The notes beneath the pieces were generated by a model. It did no database searches and had not been told where the DNA came from. It was given only the letters and a program-made list of their open reading frames with translations. Shown in pieces: positions 1 through 7,744 of a DNA stretch of 64,000 nucleotides. The first letter of the stretch is position 1. Each line of letters opens with the position of its first letter. Both the position numbers and the translations under genes were made by a program. This DNA comes from Anaerolineaceae bacterium. Lineage in GTDB: Bacteria; Chloroflexota; Anaerolineae; Aggregatilineales; Phototrophicaceae. The DNA is taken from NCBI GenBank assembly GCA_002699585.1, contig PABP01000038.1, positions 930,001 to 994,000 on the forward strand, written 5' to 3'.

Positions 1-25
1 AGTTGCGTTTTGAAAGGTATTTCCA

Positions 26-670
26 ATGAAGCAAGCCATGATGTTCGTCGGTGGGTGGGATGGTCATGAACCCAAGCAAACTTCGGCCCGTTTTGCCAAG
101 TTGCTGGAAGAAGCCGACTACGAAGTCAAACTGTATGACAACCTCGATGTGCTGACCGACGTCGATTATCTCAAATCGCTTGATTTGATTGTGCCCGTCT
201 GGACGATGGGCAAGATCGAAAAAGAGCAGGTCCAGGGCCTGATTGCGGCTGTGGAAAGTGGTGTCGGGCTGGGCGGCTGGCACGGCTGCATGGCGGATTC
301 TTTCCGTGACAGCACCGACTACCAGTTCATGGTCGGTGGCCAATGGGTGGCCCATCCGGGCAATGTGATTGATTACTACGTGCAGGTAACCGATCAAGCC
401 CACGAAATCACCCGCGACCTCAAAGATTTCCATATGCATTCTGAGCAGTACTTCATGCATGTTGATCCGAGTGTGCAGGTGTTGGCCACGACGACCTTTA
501 CTGGCGAGCATGCCGCCTGGATCAATGGTGTGGTGATGCCCGTCGTATGGACCAAGAAATATGGTGCGGCGCGCGTATTCTATACCTCGCTGGGCCATGT
601 CGACAGCGACTTTGACGTGCCGGAAGCACAGGAAATCGTGCGGCGCGGCTTGTTGTGGGCCAGCCGTTAG
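26..670 (+). CDS. ThuA-like domain protein
   Basis: This 214-residue protein resembles the ThuA (trehalose-utilisation) family, which has a class I glutamine amidotransferase-like fold and is usually found with sugar catabolism genes. Visible family features are the early [11 protein letters not shown] segment, the GGWHGC turn at residues 83-88 where amidotransferases carry the nucleophile elbow, HPG near 110, and EQYFMHVDP at 140-148. A GAAAGG Shine-Dalgarno lies just upstream of the ATG. It has no operon partner in the window; the next gene is convergent. The family fold is clear, but the substrate and reaction are unknown. Confidence 0.85.
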   Translation: MKQAMMFVGGWDGHEPKQTSARFAKLLEEADYEVKLYDNLDVLTDVDYLKSLDLIVPVWTMGKIEKEQVQGLIAAVESGVGLGGWHGCMADSFRDSTDYQFMVGGQWVAHPGNVIDYYVQVTDQAHEITRDLKDFHMHSEQYFMHVDPSVQVLATTTFTGEHAAWINGVVMPVVWTKKYGAARVFYTSLGHVDSDFDVPEAQEIVRRGLLWASR

Positions 671-688
671 GGCGAATGTTTTCCCTAG

Positions 689-728
689 TTTTGTCACCTT
701 TTTTGCAAAAAAGGTGACACCAAAAAAC
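689..728. repeat. Repeat D copy 1: perfect 26-nt palindrome, terminator-like
   Basis: Bases 693-718 form a perfect 26-nt palindrome (GTCACC, T6, GC, A6, GGTGAC). It starts 22 nt after the ThuA stop codon. The whole 40 nt recurs identically at 59102-59141, so it is a dispersed repeat as well as a likely bidirectional terminator. Confidence 0.85.
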
Positions 729-747
729 ACTGTCCTTAGAGAATCAG

Positions 748-768
748 GGGCACGACAATGTCGTGCCC
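748..768 (+). repeat. Repeat A copy 1: short palindrome
   Basis: A 10-bp perfect stem (748-757 with 759-768) with one spacer base, followed by TTACACGT. The copy at 17479 is followed by CTACACGT. Repeat A copies share GGGC...GCCC ends and a one-sided (C/T)TAC flank, which gives the element a direction. Confidence 0.8.
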
Positions 769-830
769 TTACACGTTGCACCCTCTAATCGCATGCTCAA
801 GACCGTTGATCTGGCTAATATCAACAGGAT

Positions 831-2639
831 CTAGCTAACAATCACTGGAATGTGCTCAAACTGGGTGACATCGACCAGGCCCAGGTCACTGATGCGAATT
901 TCAGGGATAACGACCAGGGCCAGCAAGCTGAACTGCATATAGGCGTTATTGAGCGTGCAGCCGCAATCCTGCATGGCTGAGACCATATTGGCTGACTTTT
1001 CAGCGACGACTTCGGCGCGTTCAGTGCTCATCAAGCCACCGATAGGCAGCTCGACCAGGGCAATTTCCTGACCTTCTTTATAGACGACCACGCCCCCGCC
1101 AACCTCATTCAACCGAGCGACCGCATTGGCCATATTCAGTTCATCCGTGCCGACCACAATCAGATGGTGGCTGTCATGGGCGACGGTAGCGGCTATGGCA
1201 CAGGGCACGTTCAGGCCCAGGCCATGCACGAAGCCATTGACGATGTCGCCCGTGCCACGATGACGCTCTAATAGGGCGATACGAGCAATATTCTGGCTGA
1301 TGTCCGGCATGACCTGCCCATTTACCACTGGCAGATCGACTTGCATGCGACGCGTCGGGGCCTGATTTTCGATGACGCCAATGGCATTGACCGTCACAGT
1401 GGGATTCTTATCCGAAGGCACTGCGAACTGTTCCGGCTCCACCAATGACAGCGGCCCTAAATTGACCGACTGCTTAAAGCGCTCCGGGTGTTCATATGGC
1501 GGCATGTCGATAGCCAGCTTGCCATCTTCAGCGACGACCTGTCCAGCAGCAATCACCAGCTTGGCAGCAAAGGGTTCCAGGCTGTCGCTCAGGACGATGT
1601 CGGCATAACGGCCAGGAGCGAGACTGCCCAGGTCACGATCCACGCCGAAGTGCTGGGCAGTATTGATGGTCATCATCTGGATAGCGATCAAGGGGTCCAG
1701 GCCGAGTTCGACAGCATGGTTGAGCACGCGATCCATATGGCCATCCTGCACCAGCGTCCCGGCATGGACATCATCGGTACACAGGATGAACTGACGCGGG
1801 TCGAGGCCCTTTTCGGTGATGGCTGTTACCTGGGCTTCGACATCGTACCAGGCACTACCCAGGCGCATCATGGGGCGCATCCCGCGCCGTGCGCGTTCGA
1901 CAGCATCGATTTCGCGGGTGTTTTCGTGGTCATCGGCTGGACCACCCGCAATATACGCATGGAAAGGCCGCCCCAGGTCGGGGCTGGCATAGTGACCGCC
2001 GATGGTCTTACCCGCTTTGGCCGTTTCCGCCATGATGGCGTGCATGCTGTCATCGTTGTTGAATACACCAGGGAAATTCATCATTTCGCCCAGGCCGATG
2101 ATACCGGGCCACTGCATGGCTTCGGCGACATCGTCGGACGTAATGCTCGACCCTGGTCGCTCCAGGCCGGGTGCAGAGGGAACGCACGAGGGCATCTGCA
2201 CAAAGGCATTGATAGGCATAGTCGCGGCCTCATCGACCATCATACTCACACCATCCAGGCCAAACACGTTGGCGATCTCGTGCGGGTCAGCAAAGATGGC
2301 CGTCGTACCATGCGGCAGCACCGCACGCACATACTCGGTGACAGTGCACATGCTGCTTTCGACGTGCATATGGGCATCCGTCAGGCCAGGGACCATGTAG
2401 GCGTCGTCCGCATCAATGACGGTTGTCTGCTCGCCGATGCAATAGCTGGCATCCGGCCCGATATACGCAATGCGCCCGCTGTGCACAGCAATATCCGTCG
2501 CCGGAACCACTTCGCGCGTATGGACATTCACCCAGCGGCCATTACGCACCACGAGTTCCGCAGGCAAACGCCCCATTGCGACATCCACCAACTGCTGTGC
2601 AACATCATGCCACTGCTGGCGATCTTCTTGTAGACGCAT
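831..2639 (-). CDS. ade: Adenine deaminase
   Basis: A 602-residue amidohydrolase that converts adenine to hypoxanthine and ammonia in purine salvage. The length is near the usual ~570-600. Metal-binding HMH is at residues 90-92 in GLTDAHMHVESS, a signature of the Ade family. ADPHEIANVFG follows, then GLGEMMNFPGV near 182 and the late CTDDVHAGTL metal-site segment. An AAGGGAG Shine-Dalgarno sits about 8 nt before the ATG. It is a single-gene unit between a convergent ThuA-like gene and a co-directional GNAT. No riboswitch-like fold was seen in the 107 nt upstream. The family call is firm. Confidence 0.95.
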   Translation of the reverse strand: MRLQEDRQQWHDVAQQLVDVAMGRLPAELVVRNGRWVNVHTREVVPATDIAVHSGRIAYIGPDASYCIGEQTTVIDADDAYMVPGLTDAHMHVESSMCTVTEYVRAVLPHGTTAIFADPHEIANVFGLDGVSMMVDEAATMPINAFVQMPSCVPSAPGLERPGSSITSDDVAEAMQWPGIIGLGEMMNFPGVFNNDDSMHAIMAETAKAGKTIGGHYASPDLGRPFHAYIAGGPADDHENTREIDAVERARRGMRPMMRLGSAWYDVEAQVTAITEKGLDPRQFILCTDDVHAGTLVQDGHMDRVLNHAVELGLDPLIAIQMMTINTAQHFGVDRDLGSLAPGRYADIVLSDSLEPFAAKLVIAAGQVVAEDGKLAIDMPPYEHPERFKQSVNLGPLSLVEPEQFAVPSDKNPTVTVNAIGVIENQAPTRRMQVDLPVVNGQVMPDISQNIARIALLERHRGTGDIVNGFVHGLGLNVPCAIAATVAHDSHHLIVVGTDELNMANAVARLNEVGGGVVVYKEGQEIALVELPIGGLMSTERAEVVAEKSANMVSAMQDCGCTLNNAYMQFSLLALVVIPEIRISDLGLVDVTQFEHIPVIVS

Positions 2640-2746
2640 GAACTTGGCTCCCTTCTCGCATTCTTCGATGTAATCTGCACTGTAATCAGCAATTTAACCA
2701 TGCAGTATAGACCCAGGCAGCGGCCAAGCCAAGTGAAATCGACGAG

Positions 2747-3553
2747 TTAGGTCACGCGGCAGAGATACATGGTGTTATCGCGCTCTTTGACAAAGCCGAC
2801 TTTCATGGCCGTTTTCCAGGAGCCGATGTTGTCGGCATCACAGTGCCAGCCGACCTCCGTGAAGCCCTTCGCAAAGGCCAAATCGGCGCAGGCAGCAGCC
2901 ACGACAGCAGCCAGCCCTTGCCGCCGGAAAGTTTTCTGAGTCTGGATGCCGATTTCACAGCGAGACCCACTGCGGCAGTCGGCCAGAGACCAGCTTACGA
3001 TACGCCCATCGTGTTCAATACCCATGCCAAAGCCCTCACGCAGATAGTGCGCTTGACTCCCCCAGTTGTAGCGCACCCAGCTATGAATGTGGTCGGGAAC
3101 GGTCAGGTCGGGGTCGTTCAGTAGGCCAGCATCGATGGGGCGCAGATGGTAATTTTCGGGAGCAGGCAAGACGCGCCCCTGGCGATCCGCAGGTGTGCAG
3201 ACATAATGCTGACGCGGATCAGGGGTGACGGCATAGGGCGCACACAGTTGATCCAGATAGGGCCGCCAGCCCTCGGTGGCACCAAAATACAACACGCGCC
3301 GTTCATCGGTGAAGTAATGCTCATGGAGATAGCGATTGAGTTCAGCGACGATTGTTTCTGTGGGTGTGCCTGCGATATGTGTGCCCTCTACCGTATGCAT
3401 GAGAGCAGCCGTCGGCTGTTCTGCATCATCGGCCAGGACGTAGCCCCAGTTGTGACCGTCGATGGCAGCGGGAATAGCGACGTTAAAAGCGGCGAGTGGT
3501 GCGAATAAATGCACCACCTTTGCCAAGTTTTCAGTTGTGATTTCAGTTAACAT
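2747..3553 (-). CDS. GNAT family N-acetyltransferase
   Basis: This 268-residue protein ends in a GNAT fold with the acetyl-CoA pyrophosphate-binding FRRQGLAA motif near residue 210 and a C-terminal VGFVKERDNTMY strand. The N-terminal half is an extra domain, as in two-domain GNATs. Its ATG lies 2 nt after the stop codon of the MFS exporter, so the two are translationally coupled, and its Shine-Dalgarno (GAAAG) is inside the exporter's last codons. An exporter plus acetyltransferase pair suggests handling of a small toxic compound, but the substrate cannot be read from the sequence. Confidence 0.85.
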   Translation of the reverse strand: MLTEITTENLAKVVHLFAPLAAFNVAIPAAIDGHNWGYVLADDAEQPTAALMHTVEGTHIAGTPTETIVAELNRYLHEHYFTDERRVLYFGATEGWRPYLDQLCAPYAVTPDPRQHYVCTPADRQGRVLPAPENYHLRPIDAGLLNDPDLTVPDHIHSWVRYNWGSQAHYLREGFGMGIEHDGRIVSWSLADCRSGSRCEIGIQTQKTFRRQGLAAVVAAACADLAFAKGFTEVGWHCDADNIGSWKTAMKVGFVKERDNTMYLCRVT

Positions 3554-3555
3554 AT

Positions 3556-4830
3556 TTAGCTTTCTAGCGATGTGGATTCAGGGATAGCGGCTAGCAAACG
3601 GCCATGCTGGCGAATGGTGCGACTGTAGAGGCCGATCACCGGGGCGAGGATGACCGCACCCAGCGCCAGTGCGATCCGTACACCGAACTGCTGGCCAATC
3701 AAGCCGATACCGGGGCCACCTGCGATCTGACCGAAGGCGTCCATCTGGCTGGTCATGCTGATCACAGTCGCGCGCACTTTAGGATCAAGCCCCTGGTTGA
3801 TCCAGGCTTCACGCAAGGGACCATTGATGCCGCGCATAGCCCCAATCGCCCAGATGGCGATCAACGCCAGCCAGAACTGGCCTGCCAGCGCAAAGACCAC
3901 CAGAGCCGCCATCAGCACAATGCTGGCCCGGATCAACGTGCGTGCAATCGCCACTTGATCAGCGACTTGTACCCGCCGCCGGACGAACTCAGTTGTCGCC
4001 AGACCAATGGGCATCCCCAGCAGGCTGATGACCCCGAACCAGATGACCACATCCAGGTTGCCCAACTGCGGCAGACTGAAGTTTTCCAGGATGTGCAGCG
4101 TCCAGAGACGATCATAGCCCTCGCTGAACGCCCCCCACACGAAGATAGCCGCCATCAGCGTGAGCAAGATTGGCTTGCCACGAATGGTACGCATGCCTTC
4201 AGCCGTAGTGTGGAACATCGTCTGGAAAGTGGTTCGTTCGCCTTTGGGGGCCGGTTGGAAGCCTGTTTCCTTCATGGCGACGATCATATAGAGCGAGACC
4301 AGTAGCAAGCTGATGCCCGCCGCCACAATCGGCAGACGCAAGTCGATTAGGGCCAAAACGATGCTGATGACGATGCCGACCGCCCCCGCGATTTGACTTG
4401 CTTGTGACGAGCGAATGAAGGCCGACCCGGCAGGCTCCTCACCGATTTCATCAACCAACCAGGCGCTAATCGCCCCACTGATAAAGGTCCAGCCCAGGCC
4501 GAGGACGACCTGCGAGAACAGGATCACCGCGAATGAGGGCACGACGAAGATGAAGAAGCTTAAGCCCATCAGGGCCACACCGATGATGACGGACAGACGG
4601 CGGCTGTAGACATCGGCTACCACGCCTGTGGGCACTTCAAACAGAAATGCGGATAGCTCCAGCGCGGTGCCGACCAGCACCATCTGCAGCGGGTCCAGAT
4701 GCATGACCGTCACCAGATAGACCATATTGACGGTGAAGGCCAATGTCAGGCCGAAGCGCCAGAGAAACGAAAAGATGATATAGACGCGAAAAGCGTCATT
4801 TTTAGTTGGGTTGTTGTTTATGGAGGACAA
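3556..4830 (-). CDS. MFS transporter, probable drug or metabolite exporter
   Basis: A 424-residue integral membrane protein with about 12 hydrophobic segments. The early loop carries EVPTGVVADVYSRR, the conserved MFS loop 2-3 region (GxxaDrxgRR type). The start is a TTG at 4830 with an AAGGAA Shine-Dalgarno at 4839-4844. The next in-frame ATG would remove part of the first membrane segment. It is first in a two-gene operon with the GNAT at 2747-3553. Upstream are an 18-codon leader peptide (4888-4944) and a hairpin that covers this Shine-Dalgarno, so expression is probably controlled by translational attenuation. Confidence 0.9.
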   Translation of the reverse strand: MSSINNNPTKNDAFRVYIIFSFLWRFGLTLAFTVNMVYLVTVMHLDPLQMVLVGTALELSAFLFEVPTGVVADVYSRRLSVIIGVALMGLSFFIFVVPSFAVILFSQVVLGLGWTFISGAISAWLVDEIGEEPAGSAFIRSSQASQIAGAVGIVISIVLALIDLRLPIVAAGISLLLVSLYMIVAMKETGFQPAPKGERTTFQTMFHTTAEGMRTIRGKPILLTLMAAIFVWGAFSEGYDRLWTLHILENFSLPQLGNLDVVIWFGVISLLGMPIGLATTEFVRRRVQVADQVAIARTLIRASIVLMAALVVFALAGQFWLALIAIWAIGAMRGINGPLREAWINQGLDPKVRATVISMTSQMDAFGQIAGGPGIGLIGQQFGVRIALALGAVILAPVIGLYSRTIRQHGRLLAAIPESTSLES

Positions 4831-4832
4831 AT

Positions 4833-4877
4833 TGCCCGTTCCTTATTTTGAATGCACTAGCACACAGAGGACGGGCA
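4833..4877 (-). promoter_or_regulatory. Candidate translational attenuator hairpin of the MFS operon
   Basis: In minus-strand RNA, UGCCCGUCC (4877 down to 4869), starting 10 nt after the leader stop codon, pairs with GGAACGGGCA (4842 down to 4833). One base is bulged. The second arm contains the GGAA core of the exporter's Shine-Dalgarno, so the closed hairpin would hide it just before the TTG start. A ribosome held on the leader peptide could change the fold. No stretch of U follows, which argues against simple transcription termination. Confidence 0.6.
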
Positions 4878-4887
4878 GCGAGGCTAT

Positions 4888-4944
4888 CTAGCGCGAACCA
4901 CCCATCAGGCGAAAGAGACACTTGTGCAGTTGTATGGCTTGCAT
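4888..4944 (-). CDS. 18-residue leader peptide upstream of MFS exporter
   Basis: A short frame encoding MQAIQLHKCLFRLMGGSR. It has the best Shine-Dalgarno in the neighbourhood: AAGGAGGT at 4951-4958, 6 nt before the ATG. Its stop codon lies 57 nt before the exporter start and 10 nt before the first arm of the SD-masking hairpin. Short basic leaders in this position are known from erm, cat and mef/msr resistance genes, where drug-stalled ribosomes expose the downstream SD. This sequence is not one of those leaders; the analogy rests on position, the strong SD and the hairpin. Confidence 0.65.
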   Translation of the reverse strand: MQAIQLHKCLFRLMGGSR

Positions 4945-5117
4945 TTTGTCACCTCCTTCGTGATAAGCGATCAATAGCGACACTATAGCGGGAATATCGC
5001 AGCCTGTCAAATATCAGAAGCCATAAAGACGGACCAGACAGGCTATTAGGAGTTCATGACAGGCACAGGCGGCTGTGCTAAACTGAATCGATTTTCCCCA
5101 TAGGAGGAGAACCGCAT

Positions 5118-5921
5118 ATGGCTGATATCCCACGCAACCCGCTTGAAAAAGAGGGCTACATCCTGGAATTTAGTGACGATTTCGACCAAGGCGTGCTCGA
5201 TACTGATAAATGGGTGCCTTACGATCTGCCTCAATGGAGTTCACGGGAGCAGGCATGGGCACGCTATACCTTCGCTGAGAGTTCCCTGGTGCTGCAAATC
5301 GAGAAAGATCAGCCAATGAGTATGCCAAATTACGATGGTGACGTTAAAACATCCTCCATCCAGACTGGCTTGTTCTCTGGCCCGGTCGGCAGCTCAATCG
5401 GACAGCATCATTTTCGTGAGGGTTTGGTCGTGCTGGAAGAACAACCGACGATCCGTACTTATACGCCACAGTACGGTTACTTCGAAGCGCGGGTGAAGAC
5501 CGACAATCGGCCTGGGAGCATGGCAGCCATATGGATGATCGGCTTTGAAGAAATACCTGAAGAATCCGGCGAGATTGCCATGTTCGAGCTATTTGCTGAC
5601 CAGATGACGGACAGGACATCAGAGGTGCGTTACGGCATCCATCCCTGGGGCGACCCGACGCTGACCGACGAATACTATCATGAGGATTTACCCATCGATG
5701 CGACGGAATATCACATTTACGCGCTGGAATGGACGCCAGATCATGTTGATTTTTATGTGGATAACATCAAGCGGCGGACGGTGTGGCAGTCGGTCGCGTA
5801 TCCGATGCAGTTCATGATGGGGATATACGAGTTACCTGGCGAGGGCGTGACGCCACAAGAGAAGCCACGCCAGTTTTTTGTCGATTATTTTAGGGGGTAC
5901 CAGCCGATAGGCGGCTATTAA
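5118..5921 (+). CDS. Glycoside hydrolase family 16-like protein, altered catalytic motif
   Basis: A 267-residue protein with a concanavalin-like beta-jellyroll typical of GH16: FSDDFDQGVLDTDKW at residues 18-32, YGYFEARVKT near 119-128, and late YALEWTPDHVDFYVD. GH16 enzymes normally carry ExDxxE or ExDxE. Here the site reads GEIAMFE (151-157): both glutamates (E152, E157) remain but the central aspartate is Ala154. No signal peptide is visible. GGAGGAG lies upstream of the ATG. It could be a weak or altered glycosidase, or a carbohydrate-binding relative. Its TAA overlaps the convergent hydrolase's stop in the shared bases TTAA. Confidence 0.8.
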   Translation: MADIPRNPLEKEGYILEFSDDFDQGVLDTDKWVPYDLPQWSSREQAWARYTFAESSLVLQIEKDQPMSMPNYDGDVKTSSIQTGLFSGPVGSSIGQHHFREGLVVLEEQPTIRTYTPQYGYFEARVKTDNRPGSMAAIWMIGFEEIPEESGEIAMFELFADQMTDRTSEVRYGIHPWGDPTLTDEYYHEDLPIDATEYHIYALEWTPDHVDFYVDNIKRRTVWQSVAYPMQFMMGIYELPGEGVTPQEKPRQFFVDYFRGYQPIGGY

Positions 5922-6901
5922 GCAGCCGCCTGCCAAAGAAAGTCAACGACGCGCTCGATGACATGGGCATCGGCCAAAATACGATGATGCCCCAGGCCGC
6001 TGGTAATTTCACACTCGGAAAGGGGCCATACGGCGGATGTACGCATACTGCTCGACATATGAATGACCGGGTCGGTGTTATCGTGAATGATCAAACCGGG
6101 CAGGTGCAAGTGACGGGCGGCTTCGGTCATATTGCAATCAGCCAGCTTGCGAGGCAAACGCGCCTGGATCGCGCCGCAAAGATCTTGGCGCTGGCGGCTG
6201 TTAAGGTCGATCAAATCAGAGAAGAAGTCGACATGCTCGCCGATATTCGACATGGGGGCAACAAAAGCCACACGCTGGATTTGACGAAGAAGGTCGGGGG
6301 CCTGAGCCAGTACCAACGAGGTAGCGGCAGCCCCAAACGAATGAGCGACGACATGGGTCACACTATGCTGCTCAATGGCGCATTGCACCGCATTGCCAAA
6401 ATCGACCATGTCGGTTGATTGCGCGGGTGACTGACCATGTCCGGGTCCATCGAAAGCAACCACGCTGAAGCCCGCATCTAACAGGGGCTGAACCCAGTTC
6501 AGCATACGCCCCAGGTGACTTTCCCAGCCGTGGACAAGTAGCACGGTCTTTGGCCCACCCTGCCAACGATAGCCGATCAGGCGTCGCAAGCCATGATAAA
6601 CAGTGATCGGTAAAGCCCCTTCTGGCAAAGCATAATCCACCTTACGGCGACGTGGACGACGAAAGTAGCGTGTGGAGATATTCGATGCCAGTTCAGGCGA
6701 TGCCATCCAGAGGGATTTAATCCCGGTTGCCAACATACGCTGGGAGAAGTTCAGATGGAAGCCATTGCGGCGACCCTGAGTGTGATCCGGCGCGTTGTTT
6801 TTACGAGGATGTGATGCAATCGCCTGGTTCGTTGATGCGCTTTGGAGTTGTAACCGCGATATGAGATTCGCTAACAAGAGGAGTAACTTCATCGTGAGCA
6901 T
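5918..6901 (-). CDS. Alpha/beta hydrolase
   Basis: A 327-residue alpha/beta hydrolase. The oxyanion-hole HGW is at 124-126, the nucleophile elbow AHSFGAA has Ser188, the acid is probably Asp277 in DNTDPV (Asp274 is an alternative), and the base is His305 or His306 in LGHHRIL. The elbow is AHSFGA rather than GxSxG, a common variant. A hydrophobic N-terminus (KLLLLLANLI) may be a membrane anchor, followed by a basic stretch. The substrate is unknown. The gene is convergent with the GH16-like gene and overlaps it by 4 nt. Confidence 0.88.
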   Translation of the reverse strand: MLTMKLLLLLANLISRLQLQSASTNQAIASHPRKNNAPDHTQGRRNGFHLNFSQRMLATGIKSLWMASPELASNISTRYFRRPRRRKVDYALPEGALPITVYHGLRRLIGYRWQGGPKTVLLVHGWESHLGRMLNWVQPLLDAGFSVVAFDGPGHGQSPAQSTDMVDFGNAVQCAIEQHSVTHVVAHSFGAAATSLVLAQAPDLLRQIQRVAFVAPMSNIGEHVDFFSDLIDLNSRQRQDLCGAIQARLPRKLADCNMTEAARHLHLPGLIIHDNTDPVIHMSSSMRTSAVWPLSECEITSGLGHHRILADAHVIERVVDFLWQAAA

Positions 6902-7086
6902 CCCTGTGCGTGGTATGAGTCAACAAATCAATTTGTAGACACGCTGTCTATCTTACCCTGTATTCCGCAGGTAAACATCCCTAACCCACGACTACGGTAC
7001 AGGAAAGCCCTATCGTAAGAAAACACTTTATAAAAAAGTGTTTGCGAACTTTTATCGATGTTTATAGTTGACGCTACAGATGTGAA

Positions 7087-7638
7087 CTAATTCTGCGGAT
7101 GCTTGCGCAGCCACATGGCCTTGATCGCGTAGATCTCGCCCATATGACGAATGTTATCGACCAGGCCCATTTGGATGATGTTGTAGCACGTCAAGCGGCC
7201 CTCGAAGCCGACAGCCGACGTGTGCAGATCTTCGATAGGCGTGTTCTCGATGTAGCCATGAACGCGGTCGTATATATCATCAAGGTAACCCAGCAGCGTA
7301 TCGGCAGGCATCAGCGGAATAGCGGCGACTTCTTCCAACGTGTAGTCATTCACAGCGCCCCAACCATCACGACCGATGCCACGCGGATCGTAACCCGTTT
7401 TTTCGGCCCAGCCATCACGCAGCCAGCACTCGTCCTCGGCTGTCTGCCCCAGGATCATCCGCACCAGGAAAACATCCAGCAAACGGCCCATATGCCAGAC
7501 CGTCACGGCGATGTTGTTGGCCTCACCATCTGGCGACCAGTAGAGGCTGCCCTCCGGCAGGCTGTCCATGAAGCGCTTCATACGCCGCCGCGTATCTTCC
7601 AGCAAGTCGATAAGGACATCTTTGGCTGTGGTAATCAT
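7087..7638 (-). CDS. DinB-like helical-bundle protein
   Basis: A 183-residue protein of the DinB/YfiT-like four-helix-bundle type, whose members often bind a metal through three histidines and include thiol-dependent transferases. VWHMGRLLDVFL in the second helix and NIRHMGEIYAIK near the C-terminus supply typical histidines. The start was moved to the ATG at 7638 because AGGAGG lies at the right distance there. An AT-rich hairpin (AAACACTT...AAGTGTTT, about 7021-7043) downstream may be a weak terminator. A second DinB-like gene is at 32574. Confidence 0.8.
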   Translation of the reverse strand: MITTAKDVLIDLLEDTRRRMKRFMDSLPEGSLYWSPDGEANNIAVTVWHMGRLLDVFLVRMILGQTAEDECWLRDGWAEKTGYDPRGIGRDGWGAVNDYTLEEVAAIPLMPADTLLGYLDDIYDRVHGYIENTPIEDLHTSAVGFEGRLTCYNIIQMGLVDNIRHMGEIYAIKAMWLRKHPQN

Positions 7639-7744
7639 AAGTTGCCTCCTGAACCGCAAAGGCTACCTTAGGTAAATTGTGTTATCCGTCCTAGTATATC
7701 CCTTTTCGTTCACAGTGAGCAGCACACTAAGATGTCCGGGACAC

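Noticed and set aside
1488-2633. Long plus-strand open frame (about 380 codons) opposite the adenine deaminase gene
   Set aside because: The deaminase has full family motifs and an SD. The opposite frame has no recognisable domain, low-complexity His/Gly-rich sequence and no SD; it is a codon-bias shadow.
3604-4305. Plus-strand frame opposite the MFS gene
   Set aside because: The hydrophobic minus-strand MFS reading is clear; this frame is a charged shadow without a start signal.
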